From contig NZ_AP022589.1 of the NCBI RefSeq assembly GCF_010731755.1, positions 930,001 through 994,000 of the forward strand: a stretch of DNA of 64,000 nt, in the 5' to 3' direction. The notes beneath the pieces were generated by a model that did not search any database, was not told where the DNA came from, and worked only from the letters and a program-made list of their open reading frames with translations. The translations under genes were made by a program, and so were the position numbers. Below are positions 50,781-59,823 of the stretch, in pieces. The stretch comes from Mycolicibacter minnesotensis. GTDB lineage: Bacteria > Actinomycetota > Actinomycetes > Mycobacteriales > Mycobacteriaceae. The number at the start of each line of letters is the position of its first letter. Position 1 is the first letter of the stretch.

Positions 50781-51923
50781 TCAGGCGTCGAAACCGATCA
50801 GCCCTGCCAGGTCCGCGAAGAAGTCGGTGGACGCTGCCGTTCCCGTACCACCGTCGTCGAAGAAGTCGTCGGGCACGATCGGGAAGCCGATCCCCGGCCA
50901 CGGCGGGCTGACCTCGATCGGACCCTTGCCCTCCCATCCAGAGCCGAGCAGCGCACCGACGGTCTGACCCCAGGCCTGCATGGCCGCGATCGGGCCCACC
51001 CCGTAGCTCTCGATGTCCAGTGGAACCCCGGGCAGGATCCCGGTTTCCAGCGAGATGCCCAGGCTGTTGAAGATCGATCCGCCGACCGCGTGCACATCGA
51101 CCACATCTCCGCCCTGATCAGTCACCTGATAGGGCCCCACCGCCACCGAGCCAGTGCTGAGCAATCCACCCAACGCAAAGTCCAGGTGGGTGATGTTGGT
51201 GCCCTCGGGCAGCAGGCCGGCGTTGGCGATCAGCGGCAGCAGGAAGCCCAGGTCAAGCTTCGCGCCATTCAGGAAGCCGTCGAGCGGGCTGGCCATGATC
51301 TCGGCGAAGCTATCCCCGTCCTGGACGCTGTTCATCAGCGCGACCCACGGGCTCAGCCACGGTCCGATGGAGCCCATGAGGATGGCACTCGCCGGCGAGG
51401 CCAGGTAGTTCACGATCGGCGTCACCGATTCAGCCAAGTCGGCGGGCAGGAACTGCGGCAGCAGCTGGTAGAGCAGGTCGTGACCCAGCGCGAAGTCATT
51501 CAGGTCCGAGCCGCTGAGGGTGTGGAAGTTCACCGTCGCGATGGTCTCGGCGGAGGCGTCCTGCAGGGTGTAGCCCGTCAGCACCGCGTCTAGGTTGCTC
51601 TGGATCTGCTGCATAACGGTCGGGATGGTCGACGGGTCGTCCAGCACCGACTGCCAGTACTGCGACTGGTTGGCCATGATCTGCTGGAACGCCACCCCGG
51701 GGGCCAGGAAGTAGTTCTGGGTGAGGATCGTCGCATTCTCTGCCGCCTGGTTGTACACCGCCGTCCACGGCGCCAGCAGGTCGGGCAGGCCGCCCGCGGT
51801 GAGCGCGACATCTCGGATGGTGGGTCCGCCGACCTGCTGGGCCGCCACCGGGGTGGCGGCGATCAGGCCGCAGCCGACGATCGCGATACCGGCGGTGACG
51901 TAGGGGCGAAGGGTTTGCTGCAC
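50781..51923 (-). CDS. GjpA-like secreted/outer-membrane protein, copy 2
   Basis: This 380-residue precursor has a signal peptide (QQTLRPYVTAGIAIVGCGLIAATPVAA) and a mature domain closely related to the one at 62975. Shared segments include YFLAPGVAFQQIMANQSQYWQ, LTGYTLQDAS, SPASAILMGSIGPWLSPWVALMNS, FLNGAKLDLGFLLPLI and GPIAAMQAWGQTVGALLGSGW. The GTG at 51923 is chosen over an ATG two codons upstream because AAAGGAG lies six bases before it. The PGRS gene copy A follows on the same strand, so the two are likely one operon. Pore formation is inferred from the family label only. Confidence 0.8.
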   Translation of the reverse strand: MQQTLRPYVTAGIAIVGCGLIAATPVAAQQVGGPTIRDVALTAGGLPDLLAPWTAVYNQAAENATILTQNYFLAPGVAFQQIMANQSQYWQSVLDDPSTIPTVMQQIQSNLDAVLTGYTLQDASAETIATVNFHTLSGSDLNDFALGHDLLYQLLPQFLPADLAESVTPIVNYLASPASAILMGSIGPWLSPWVALMNSVQDGDSFAEIMASPLDGFLNGAKLDLGFLLPLIANAGLLPEGTNITHLDFALGGLLSTGSVAVGPYQVTDQGGDVVDVHAVGGSIFNSLGISLETGILPGVPLDIESYGVGPIAAMQAWGQTVGALLGSGWEGKGPIEVSPPWPGIGFPIVPDDFFDDGGTGTAASTDFFADLAGLIGFDA

Positions 51924-52205
51924 AGCCATCTCCTTTGGTGAGGTGCCGCCCTCGGTGGCGCGCTGAGGGGTGGCGCCGCCGTGTTGCTCCTGAAATCTCA
52001 CTTAACTCACTGACGCGAACGGAACCCTAACCGTGAATAACTTAAGTTACAAGCATCTTGGTCAAATATTTTTCCTGGGAGTTTAATGCTAACGGCCGTT
52101 AACTCTGAGAGCGTCGTGGTCAAGCTTAATTTTCAGCTGAGAGTGGACAGGAGTTCTTTTTCTGACACGGCGTGCCACCCGGCACGGTCCTGGTATCTGT
52201 GAGGG
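51924..52205. other. Divergent promoter region with AT-rich core and palindrome
   Basis: This gap between the GjpA-like gene and the F420-type gene is markedly AT-rich around 52018-52145 compared with its surroundings. It contains the perfect 12-base palindrome TAACGGCCGTTA (52090-52101) and a TAACTTAAGTTA palindrome just to its left (52038-52049). Both could be regulator sites; AT-rich DNA also attracts the silencer Lsr2. Confidence 0.45.
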
Positions 52206-53249
52206 ATGCGAATCGGTACACAGCTGGCCTACGCCGGTGGATTCAAGGACGCGGTGAGCCAGGTCGTTGAGTTGGAGAAAATCGGAATCGACGTGGTCGC
52301 TGTCGCCGAGGCCTACTCATTCGATGCCATCAGCCAGTTGGGCTACCTGGCGGCCAAGACATCACGGGTCGAGCTGCTCACCGGGGTGCTGCCCATCTAC
52401 ACCCGAACACCGGCGCTGCTGGCGATGACAGCCGCCGGCCTGGACTACGTCTCCGATGGCCGGTTCACTCTGGGACTGGGCACCTCCGGACCCCAGGTGG
52501 TGGAGGGCTTCCATGGCGTGCCGTTCGACGCCCCGCTGGGCCGCACCCGCGAAGTGGTGGAGATCTGCCGGGCGGTGTGGCGCCGCGAACGACTCAGCTA
52601 TGACGGAAAGCACTATCAACTACCGCTTCCCGCCGAACGCGGAACAGGGCTGGGCAAGGCGTTACAGCTGATCAATCATCCTGTGCGGAGCAGGATTCCG
52701 ATCTCAATCGCGGCTTTGGGACCCCAGAACGTCGAACTGACCGCGGAGATAGCCGACGGCTGGCAGCCGGTGTTCTTCTACCCCGAGCGCGCCCAGGAAG
52801 TGTGGGGAGATTCCCTGAAATCCGGTACAGCCAAACGTGACCCGTCGTTGGGGAAGCTGGATGTGATCGTGGGCGCGTCGCTGGCCATCGGCGACGATGT
52901 CGAAGATCGACTGGCGTGGGCCAAGCCGCAGCTGGCGCTCTACATCGGCGGCATGGGCGCCCGCGGGCGCAACTTCTATCACAATCTGGCAACTCGCTAC
53001 GGCTTCGGTGAGGTAGCCGATCGCATTCAGGAGCTGTACCTGGCCGGCCGCAAGGCCGAGGCGATCGACGCCGTCCCCGACGAACTGGTGCGCAACACCT
53101 CGTTGGTGGGTCCGCGCGGCTTGGTGGCCGAACGCCTGGCCGCCTACGCCGAGGCCGGCGTGACGACGCTGCTGGTAGGCCCGCTGACCACCGAACCCGA
53201 CGAGGCGCTGCGCTACGTCGAGGAGCTGCGCGACCTGCTGCCGACCTGA
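52206..53249 (+). CDS. LLM-class F420-dependent oxidoreductase
   Basis: This 347-residue protein is a luciferase-like TIM barrel (MRIGTQLAYAGGFKDAVSQV, VVAVAEAYSFDAISQLGYLA, RFTLGLGTSGPQVVEGFHG, PISIAALGPQNVELTAEIADGW). The features fit the mycobacterial F420-using branch of this superfamily (Rv3520c-like) in length and motifs. It would transfer hydride between F420H2 and an unknown substrate. It lies 66 bases upstream of the second FAAL gene in the same direction, suggesting a shared operon and a role in lipid metabolism, but that is inference. Confidence 0.88.
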   Translation: MRIGTQLAYAGGFKDAVSQVVELEKIGIDVVAVAEAYSFDAISQLGYLAAKTSRVELLTGVLPIYTRTPALLAMTAAGLDYVSDGRFTLGLGTSGPQVVEGFHGVPFDAPLGRTREVVEICRAVWRRERLSYDGKHYQLPLPAERGTGLGKALQLINHPVRSRIPISIAALGPQNVELTAEIADGWQPVFFYPERAQEVWGDSLKSGTAKRDPSLGKLDVIVGASLAIGDDVEDRLAWAKPQLALYIGGMGARGRNFYHNLATRYGFGEVADRIQELYLAGRKAEAIDAVPDELVRNTSLVGPRGLVAERLAAYAEAGVTTLLVGPLTTEPDEALRYVEELRDLLPT

Positions 53250-53315
53250 TCAGCGTCGCAGGGGCGAGCGTGGGCCGGGTGTGGTCCAGAACACGTCGCA
53301 CGCCAAGATGGGCCT

Positions 53316-55139
53316 ATGGACTTCACGCCCACCGTGACCAACCCCACCGCACAAACGCTGGTAGAGCTGCTCCAGCGGCAGGCCGAGCGGCTGGGAGACA
53401 AAGTCGCGTTCAGCTTCTCCTACAACGGCGACGACGAAGGCCGCAGTGAGCTGACCTTTCGGGAACTGGATCGGCGCGCCCGCGCGATTGCGGCGAACCT
53501 GCAGCGTTACGACGTCGCCGGCGAGCGGGTGCTGGTGCTGGTCCGTCCGGGCCTGGACTTCATCGCCGGGTTCTTCGGCTGCCTCTACGCGGGCGCCGTC
53601 GCCGTGCCGGTGCACCAGAAGCTGGCGCCGCGCCTGGCGGTGGTCGTGCCCGATGCCCAGGCCCGGTTCGCGCTCACCGCGGCCGAGAACCGCGAGGCCA
53701 CCCGCGCCGCGGTCGCCGGGATTCCCGGCGAACCCGAGCAATGGTTCTTCACCGACGCCGGTGCTGACCCGGCTACCTGGGTCGCTCCCGACATCGACAC
53801 CGACTCGCCGGCTGCAATCCAGTACACATCGGGGTCGACCCGCTCCCCCAAGGGCGTGCTGTTGACCCACCGCAACATCCTGCACAACGTCGACGCGATC
53901 CGGCAGGCGTGGAACGGTGACGAAGATGCCCGCGGCGTCTTCTGGCTGCCGCCGCACCACGACCTGGGCCTGATCGGCGGAATCTTGTCGATGGTCTACA
54001 TCGGGGCGAGCACGGCGCTGATGTCGCCCACGGCGTTCATCAAACGCCCGATGCGCTGGCTGGAGTTGGTATCGGCCCACCGCGGCGTGATCACCGCAGC
54101 ACCGAACTTCGCCTACGACCGATGCGTGGAAACCAGCACTCCCGAAGAACGTGCCGCACTGGATCTTTCGTGCCTCACCGTGGCGATGAATGGCGCCGAG
54201 TCGGTGCGCGCCACCTCGTTGGCCGCCTTCGCCGACGCCTTCGCGCCGGCCGGTTTTCAGCTGTCGTCGTGCTATCCGGTGTACGGGCTGGCCGAGGCCA
54301 CTTTGCAGGTTTCTGCCGGATGCCCGACCGGGACACCGGGGGTTCGCTACCTCGACCGTGTCGCGCTGGAACAGGACCGCATCGTCGACGTGTCGCCGGA
54401 CGACCCCGCCGCCGCGACATTCGTGGGTTGCGGCCAGCCCCGCCAGGCCGACCTGGCGATCGTGGACCCGGTAACCCGCAAGCCCTGCGAATCCGACCAG
54501 ATCGGCGAGATCTGGGTCGCGGGACCCAATGTCGCCCAGGGCTATTGGCAACGGCCCGAAGAGACGGCGCAGGCCTTCGGGGCGGTACTCGCCGAGCCCG
54601 GAGACCCGAATCGCGGACCATTTCTCCGCACCGGTGACCTCGGATTCCTCTGCGCCGGTGAAGTTTTCACCACCGGGCGCTGCAAGGACCTGGTAGAGGT
54701 GGACGGGCACCGTTACTACCCGAACGACATCGAATTCACCGTGCAGGAATGCGACCCGGTACTGGTCTCCGGCCGCGGGGCGGTCTTCGCGACCGACGCG
54801 CCGCCCGGTGGCGTCGAGGAGCTGGTCGTGGTCCACGAAGTCGACAGCGCGCGGTCGGCCGAGACCGATCTGAACGCAGTCATCGAGGCGATCCGGCTGG
54901 CGGTCGCAACCCATCACGGGATCGCCCCCGACGCCATCGTGCTGGTGTACCACGTGTCGCTGCCCACCACCTCCAGCGGCAAGATCCAACGCGGCCAGAC
55001 CAAACAGCACTTCCTTGAGGGGCGGCTCGCAACCATCAGCCATTGGCGCACGCCGACTCACGAGTTGACGCAGGAGGAGCTGGAGGCCGCCGCCAAGATC
55101 GTCTCGCAGCTGCAGTCCTGGGGCGCCCGGCAGGCCTGA
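53316..55139 (+). CDS. Fatty-acyl-AMP ligase (FAAL-type FadD), copy 2
   Basis: This 607-residue enzyme is a close paralogue of the protein at 45162-46994. It has YTSGSTRSPKGVLLTH, PHHDLGLIGGILSMVYIG, PNFAYDRCVE, LRTGDLGFLCAGEVFTTGRCKDL, the YYPNDIE motif and the catalytic lysine in TTSSGKIQRG. It should activate a fatty acid as its adenylate. FAALs normally hand the acyl group to a polyketide synthase carrier domain; none is encoded in the window. The F420-type oxidoreductase upstream is probably in the same transcript. It converges on the Rv3439c-like gene with 12 bases between stops. Confidence 0.88.
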   Translation: MDFTPTVTNPTAQTLVELLQRQAERLGDKVAFSFSYNGDDEGRSELTFRELDRRARAIAANLQRYDVAGERVLVLVRPGLDFIAGFFGCLYAGAVAVPVHQKLAPRLAVVVPDAQARFALTAAENREATRAAVAGIPGEPEQWFFTDAGADPATWVAPDIDTDSPAAIQYTSGSTRSPKGVLLTHRNILHNVDAIRQAWNGDEDARGVFWLPPHHDLGLIGGILSMVYIGASTALMSPTAFIKRPMRWLELVSAHRGVITAAPNFAYDRCVETSTPEERAALDLSCLTVAMNGAESVRATSLAAFADAFAPAGFQLSSCYPVYGLAEATLQVSAGCPTGTPGVRYLDRVALEQDRIVDVSPDDPAAATFVGCGQPRQADLAIVDPVTRKPCESDQIGEIWVAGPNVAQGYWQRPEETAQAFGAVLAEPGDPNRGPFLRTGDLGFLCAGEVFTTGRCKDLVEVDGHRYYPNDIEFTVQECDPVLVSGRGAVFATDAPPGGVEELVVVHEVDSARSAETDLNAVIEAIRLAVATHHGIAPDAIVLVYHVSLPTTSSGKIQRGQTKQHFLEGRLATISHWRTPTHELTQEELEAAAKIVSQLQSWGARQA

Positions 55140-55151
55140 GCGCCGACCGCG

Positions 55152-56474
55152 TCACGGCCCCGCCTGAGGCAATTCCTCGGCGGCGATCTCGCACGGACTC
55201 TTGCGCGGATTGGCCTGCGCCGACTCCGCAGGCGCTTCGCCCTCACTGTGTCCGATGTCGACTCCCGGTTCCGCCGACTCCGGTATGGCATCGCTGACCG
55301 GGCCCTCTGCCGCGGGTACCTCGACGCCGGGCTCCTGCTCAGCAAGCCCGTCGTCCGGTTCGGACTCCGGCGCGGATTCGTCGCGTTCGTCGGGCTCGTC
55401 GCGTTCGTCGGGCTCCTCGAGGTCCGCGCCGCCGCGGCTGTCCTCCTCGATCGGCTCGGCGAACTGCTGCCCGCCATCGGGATCGCCGAGCGCATCGACC
55501 AGTCGGGGAACCAGTCCAGCCAGGCCGGCCAGCCCGCCGAGCCCACCGCCGGACGGCATTGCCGCCGACGGCAGGCCCAGGCCGTCGGGCAGACCGAACC
55601 CACCCGGAAGACCAGGGCCGGACTCACCGTCGAGCAGTCCGGCGGGCGCAGTGCCCCCCACCACCTGCGGTGGCGCGGTGGGCGCCGCCTCCGGCGCGGG
55701 CGCCTGCGGAATGCCAACAGGGCCGGGGATGGGCGTAACCGTAAGCGGGGCAGCGAGACCCGTCACATCCGGCTGAACCACCGGGGCGAGGTCAGCCGGT
55801 ACCGCGAACTCCACGCCTGCACCTGTTCCGATCGCGGCAATCGCGGCGTCATAGGCCGCAGTGATTCCGTCGCTCGCCGACCGCATCGACGCAAGCCACG
55901 TACCGCGAATATCGTTGTCCACGTAGGGCATAACTTGGTGCTCGATGACGGTTACGGCATCCGCGTCGTCGGCACCGGAGTCCACCGCGCGCGCTGCCGC
56001 CAGCCATGCCGGCCGTTGCGCACCCACGTGATCATCGAGGCTCACCACCGCGGCGACCTTCGCGTCCACCCGCTGCCACAGGTCATCGCGCAGCACCCCG
56101 CAGCCGGTAGCCGCGGCGCGCAACCGCAGTGTCAACCGCTCGGCGGCAGCGCAATGACGGCGCAGGAACTCCGCCGCCGCTTCGGCACCTGGACCCCGCC
56201 AGGCAGCGGTGAGCTCAGCAAGCTGTCCACGCTGGGTGCGCAGCACCTCATCGGCGGCATCGGCCAATGCGGCCAGCGCGACGCAGTCGGCGTCGAGCAG
56301 TCCCAGGTCGAGCCCGGCCTCACTGTCGTAGCGCTCGGCGAGCTGGCCGTCATAGTCGGTCAGTCCCGGTTGCCGGTATCCCAGCCGATGGCAGGCCGAC
56401 ACATAGGCCTGGGCGCCAGCGACCGCGTCACGACCCTCGGCCAGTCGCGTGGACACGTCGAGGTGCCGGGCCAC
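55152..56474 (-). CDS. Ala/Pro-rich protein, Rv3439c-like, partner of EspC-like protein
   Basis: This protein of about 440 residues has an N-terminal helical domain of about 250 residues (SACHRLGYRQPGLTDYDGQL, TAAWRGPGAEAAAEFLRRH, with a WRG resembling the WXG of type VII substrates). A low-complexity acidic and proline-rich C-terminus follows (PEAAPTAPPQVV, EEPDERDEPDERDE). Position and composition match Rv3439c. The start is taken as GTG 56474, one base after the stop of the EspC-like gene; a longer frame overlaps that gene by 160 bases and is less likely. The arrangement resembles EspC/EspA-like pairs of ESX systems. The function is unknown. Confidence 0.72.
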   Translation of the reverse strand: MARHLDVSTRLAEGRDAVAGAQAYVSACHRLGYRQPGLTDYDGQLAERYDSEAGLDLGLLDADCVALAALADAADEVLRTQRGQLAELTAAWRGPGAEAAAEFLRRHCAAAERLTLRLRAAATGCGVLRDDLWQRVDAKVAAVVSLDDHVGAQRPAWLAAARAVDSGADDADAVTVIEHQVMPYVDNDIRGTWLASMRSASDGITAAYDAAIAAIGTGAGVEFAVPADLAPVVQPDVTGLAAPLTVTPIPGPVGIPQAPAPEAAPTAPPQVVGGTAPAGLLDGESGPGLPGGFGLPDGLGLPSAAMPSGGGLGGLAGLAGLVPRLVDALGDPDGGQQFAEPIEEDSRGGADLEEPDERDEPDERDESAPESEPDDGLAEQEPGVEVPAAEGPVSDAIPESAEPGVDIGHSEGEAPAESAQANPRKSPCEIAAEELPQAGP

Positions 56475-56475
56475 G

Positions 56476-56778
56476 TCAGCCCAGTCGCTCGGTTGCGGCG
56501 GCCACTGCCTGCCCGTAGCGCTCCATACCGATGCGCAAAGCCGTGGCGATCTCGACGCCGGCCCGCGACCAGCGCAGCAGCTCCGGCCCCCAGGCCTGTA
56601 TTGCACGGTGCAGGGACTCCCCCGCCCGGGCATAATCGCGCCCAGCGACTGTGCCGTCGAATCTCAATCCGCCCAAATGGATCCGGCATGCGACCGCGAT
56701 GTCGGCTGCGGTCGAGTCGTAGCTGTCCGCTACCGCGCGTAATGCGGATTCGTCCACGTGGAGCTGTTGTCTTCCCAT
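56476..56778 (-). CDS. EspC-like small helical protein (Rv3440c-like)
   Basis: This 100-residue protein has two helices: LHVDESALRAVADSYDSTAADIAVACRI, then FDGTVAGRDYARAGESLHRAIQAWGPELLRWSRAG, ending GMERYGQAVAAATERLG. This is the pattern of the EspC/DUF2580 family, small proteins exported by or associated with type VII secretion. The ATG at 56778 fits the family length. The gene lies just before the Rv3439c-like gene (one base apart) and about 3 kb from esxT-esxU. The family assignment is moderately supported; export has not been shown. Confidence 0.72.
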   Translation of the reverse strand: MGRQQLHVDESALRAVADSYDSTAADIAVACRIHLGGLRFDGTVAGRDYARAGESLHRAIQAWGPELLRWSRAGVEIATALRIGMERYGQAVAAATERLG

Positions 56779-56830
56779 ACGGGTAAGACGCCACTCCGGC
56801 CGGAGAAGTTCCCCTCGACGCGCCCGCGGT

Positions 56831-58162
56831 TCAGTGCCGAGCGCGTACCGCGTCGGCGACGTCGCCCGCGATCCGGCGCGCCGTGGGCTCGTCGGAGGCC
56901 TCAACCATGACCCGGACGAGCTGCTCGGTTCCCGACGGGCGCAACAGAATTCGACCGGTGTCCCCAAGCTCGTCGGTGGCTCGCCGCACCGCATCACGGA
57001 CCGCCGAGTGGCCCACCGCTTCGGCTTTGTCGGTGACCTCGACATTGATCAGCACTTGCGGCAACGTGCGCATCGCTGCGGCGAGAGCCGCCAGGCCCGC
57101 GCCAGTCTGCGCCATCCGCGCCATCAGGCGCAGCCCGGTGATGATGCCGTCGCCGGTGGTCGCCACCTGGGGCAGCACGATGTGACCGGATTGCTCACCG
57201 CCGAGGGTGAATCCGCCGGCCCGCAGTTGCTCGAGTACGTAGCGGTCGCCGACGTCGGTGGTGTGCACCGCGACCCCGGCCTCACGCATCGCCAGGTGCA
57301 ACCCGAGGTTGCTCATGACGGTGGCCACCAGGGTGTCGGCGGCAAGTTCACCGGAATCGCGCATGGCCAGCGCCAACACGACCATGATGGCGTCGCCGTC
57401 GATCACGTTGCCCTCGGCATCGACGGCCAGGCACCGGTCAGCGTCTCCGTCATGCGCCAAGCCCAGGTCAGCGCCATGGCTGCGCACCGCGTCGCGCAGC
57501 GGTTCCAGGTGCGTCGAGCCACAGCCGTCGTTGATGTTGAGCCCATCGGGGTCGGCATTGATCGCAATCACGGTGGCACCGGCGGCCTGGTAGGCCCGCG
57601 GCGCCGCCTCAGACGCCGCGCCGTGGGCGCAGTCCACCACCACAGTCACGCCGTCCAACCGGGTGGGGTGGGTATCGCTGAGGTGTTTCAGGTAGCGGTC
57701 CAGCGCGTCCGCGGCATCCACTACCCGGCCCAGGTCCGCCCCGATCGGTCGCAGACCGGGGCCGGCGGCCACCAGGTCTTCGATCTGGTCTTCGGTGGCG
57801 TCGTCGAGCTTGTGGCCACCCGGGCCGAAGAATTTGATGCCGTTGTCGGGCATCGGATTGTGCGAGGCGGAGATCATCACGCCGAAGTCGGCTTCATAAG
57901 CAGCGGTCAGATATGCCACCGCCGGTGTCGGCAGCACGCCGGTGCGCAGCGCATCGACGCCCTGGCTGGTCAGGCCGGCGATCACCGCGGCCTCCAGCAT
58001 CTCACCGCTGGCCCGCGGGTCACGGCCCACAACGGCCACCCGCCGCCCGGTCCCGGAGGACAGCCGCTGCGCCGCCGCGCCGCCCAGCGCAACCGCCAGC
58101 TCGGCGGTCAACTCGCGGTTGGCGACCCCGCGCACGCCGTCGGTGCCGAAAAGTCGACCCAT
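56831..58162 (-). CDS. glmM: Phosphoglucosamine mutase
   Basis: This 443-residue enzyme converts glucosamine 6-phosphate to glucosamine 1-phosphate, the step after GlmS. The N-terminus [15 protein letters not shown], the phosphoserine loop [17 protein letters not shown], the metal-binding HDGDADRC and the C-terminal phosphate loop [14 protein letters not shown] are all present. Length matches Rv3441c. It lies 145 bases downstream of rpsI, past a strong hairpin, and probably has its own promoter. Confidence 0.97.
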   Translation of the reverse strand: MGRLFGTDGVRGVANRELTAELAVALGGAAAQRLSSGTGRRVAVVGRDPRASGEMLEAAVIAGLTSQGVDALRTGVLPTPAVAYLTAAYEADFGVMISASHNPMPDNGIKFFGPGGHKLDDATEDQIEDLVAAGPGLRPIGADLGRVVDAADALDRYLKHLSDTHPTRLDGVTVVVDCAHGAASEAAPRAYQAAGATVIAINADPDGLNINDGCGSTHLEPLRDAVRSHGADLGLAHDGDADRCLAVDAEGNVIDGDAIMVVLALAMRDSGELAADTLVATVMSNLGLHLAMREAGVAVHTTDVGDRYVLEQLRAGGFTLGGEQSGHIVLPQVATTGDGIITGLRLMARMAQTGAGLAALAAAMRTLPQVLINVEVTDKAEAVGHSAVRDAVRRATDELGDTGRILLRPSGTEQLVRVMVEASDEPTARRIAGDVADAVRARH

Positions 58163-58248
58163 AACTATCCTTTATCGCCGCGAGCGTGCACGCAGACGAC
58201 CCGACACGCCGGTGCCGGACCGGGAACGCACACCCTCAAACGCAAGCC

Positions 58249-58280
58249 GGGGGCACCTTCCGCGTACGGAAGGCGCCCCC
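58249..58280 (-). terminator. Hairpin terminator after rpsI
   Basis: GGGGGCaCCTTCCG (58249-58262) and CGGAAGGcGCCCCC (58267-58280) pair except for one A/C mismatch, around a four-base loop. It ends the rplM-rpsI transcript ahead of glmM. Confidence 0.88.
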
Positions 58281-58307
58281 AACTCGCTGCCAGAGTGCAA
58301 TCGCAGA

Positions 58308-58811
58308 TCAGCGCTTGCTGTACTGCGGAGCCTTACGGGCCTTCTTGAGACCGTACTTCTTGCGCTCGGTGGCCCGCGGGTCACGAGTCAGGAAGCCGGC
58401 CTTCTTCAGCGCCGGGCGGTCTTCGGGCTGGACGATGATCAGCGCGCGGGCCAGAGCCAATCGCAACGCACCGGCCTGGCCGGAAGGGCCACCGCCGTCG
58501 AGGTGGGCGTAGACGTCAAACGCGTCCACCCGGTCCACGGTGACCAGCGGAGCCTTGATCAGCTGCTGGTGCACCTTGTTCGGGAAGTAGGCCTCCAACG
58601 TGCGGCCGTCCAGGTCGAACTTGCCGGTGCCGGGCACCAGACGCACCCGTACCACGGCCTCCTTGCGGCGGCCCACGGTCTGGATGGGACGACCAAGGTC
58701 GTGCGGCTCGTAGGCCGGAGCGGCCTCCTCGTGCACCTCTACGGTCTCAACGACCTCGACGGTTTCGTCAACCTCGGGGGCCTCGGCACCTTCGAATGCG
58801 GTCTCGGTCAT
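58308..58811 (-). CDS. rpsI: 30S ribosomal protein S9
   Basis: This 167-residue ribosomal protein has an acidic N-terminal extension of about 40 residues typical of mycobacteria ([20 protein letters not shown]). The S9 core follows with [20 protein letters not shown] and [20 protein letters not shown]. It ends in the basic tail [16 protein letters not shown], which reaches the P-site tRNA. The extension is slightly longer than in M. tuberculosis. Its ATG overlaps the rplM stop by four bases, so the two are translationally coupled. Confidence 0.98.
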   Translation of the reverse strand: MTETAFEGAEAPEVDETVEVVETVEVHEEAAPAYEPHDLGRPIQTVGRRKEAVVRVRLVPGTGKFDLDGRTLEAYFPNKVHQQLIKAPLVTVDRVDAFDVYAHLDGGGPSGQAGALRLALARALIIVQPEDRPALKKAGFLTRDPRATERKKYGLKKARKAPQYSKR

Positions 58812-59251
58812 TGGGCCACCTGCTTGATTTCGAACGGGATCGGCTGCTGGGCGGTGTGCGGGTGCACCGGCCCGGCGTAGACGTGCAGCTTGCGCTGGAT
58901 CTGACGACCCAGCTTGGTGTGCGGGATCATCCCGAGGATCGCCTTTTCCACGACACGGTCGGGACGCGTCTCCATCAGCTCACCGATGCTGCGCTTGCGC
59001 AGTCCGCCCGGGTAGCCCGAGTGGCGGTAAGCCATCTTCTTCTGCAGTTTGTCGCCACTGATGGCGACCTTGTCGGCGTTGATGATGATGACGAAGTCAC
59101 CGCCGTCAACGTTGGGTGCGAATGTCGGCTTGTGCTTGCCGCGCAGCAGGGTTGCTGCCGCAACGGCGAGCCGGCCAAGCACCACGTCGGTGGCGTCGAT
59201 GACATACCACGAACGCGTGGTGTCACCCGCCTTCGGCGCATAGGTGGGCAC
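58808..59251 (-). CDS. rplM: 50S ribosomal protein L13
   Basis: This 147-residue protein is essentially the mycobacterial L13: [57 protein letters not shown] and the ending [10 protein letters not shown]13 is an early assembly protein of the large subunit. The GTG at 59251 gives the conserved N-terminus; a longer frame upstream is untranslated leader. A SigA-type promoter about 150 bases upstream leaves a long 5' leader. It heads the rplM-rpsI operon. Confidence 0.97.
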   Translation of the reverse strand: MPTYAPKAGDTTRSWYVIDATDVVLGRLAVAAATLLRGKHKPTFAPNVDGGDFVIIINADKVAISGDKLQKKMAYRHSGYPGGLRKRSIGELMETRPDRVVEKAILGMIPHTKLGRQIQRKLHVYAGPVHPHTAQQPIPFEIKQVAQ

Positions 59252-59410
59252 AGCGCTTACCTCTTCTTTTACTCGAGCCGGGTGTTCCCGGTTCTTGCGG
59301 ATCCCGGTGCGAGCCGGGTGTCGGTCTGGCGTGTACGGCGGGGTGGTTCTCGGCGACCGACAGTGACCCGAGGCCCCGCTGTGCCCGAAGGCACCGCACG
59401 CCAACGGAGC

Positions 59411-59440
59411 AGCCTACCGGCGTAGATCCGGGCAGGTCAA
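59411..59440 (-). promoter_or_regulatory. SigA-type promoter of rplM-rpsI
   Basis: Read on the minus strand, TTGACC (59440-59435) is followed by 18 bases and TAGGCT (59416-59411), a good -35/-10 pair. Transcription would start near 59404 and leave a leader of about 150 bases. The leader contains GTGCC-ttcg-GGCAC, a stable tetraloop hairpin. Confidence 0.7.
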
Positions 59441-59514
59441 AACGCGGCCGCCCAGGTGTGGCCCCGTCGGCTCTCCTTCCGTCGGGGCCACACCGTGTCC
59501 GGGGGCGGCCTCTC

Positions 59515-59811
59515 CTACCTCCCCCAAGCTCCCGCGGCACGCCGGTCGGCGTCGGCCACGTCCGCCGCTCCGTCGCGCACCGCGTTGCCCAGTTCCACCA
59601 GAATCTGATTCAGCACGCTGACAGCCTGGTGCCATCGGAGCTGTTCGGCGTGGTAGGCATCGGCTGCCTCGCGGGTCCACATCTGGTGCAGCGGTGCGAT
59701 CTGGGACCGCAGGTCTGCCAGCGCGGTGTTGAGCCGCGCGGCAGTGGCATGGATCTCCTGGCGGATGGCGCAGTCGATCTCCTCGAAGTTGTAGGACAGT
59801 GCGGCGTCCAT
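59515..59811 (-). CDS. esxT: ESAT-6-like protein EsxT (ESX-4)
   Basis: This 98-residue WXG100-family protein has two helices joined at MWTREAADAYHAEQLRWHQ (a W-T-R variant of the WXG turn). Its start DAALSYNFEEIDCAIRQEIHATAARLN matches Rv3444c closely. It should pair with EsxU and be exported by the ESX-4 type VII system. It lies 12 bases downstream of esxU. Confidence 0.95.
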   Translation of the reverse strand: MDAALSYNFEEIDCAIRQEIHATAARLNTALADLRSQIAPLHQMWTREAADAYHAEQLRWHQAVSVLNQILVELGNAVRDGAADVADADRRAAGAWGR

Positions 59812-59823
59812 GTCCTGGTCCGC

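Noticed and set aside
55152..56633. Longer start for the Rv3439c-like gene
   Set aside because: It would overlap the EspC-like gene by about 160 bases and adds unconserved residues. A GTG one base after the EspC-like stop fits better.
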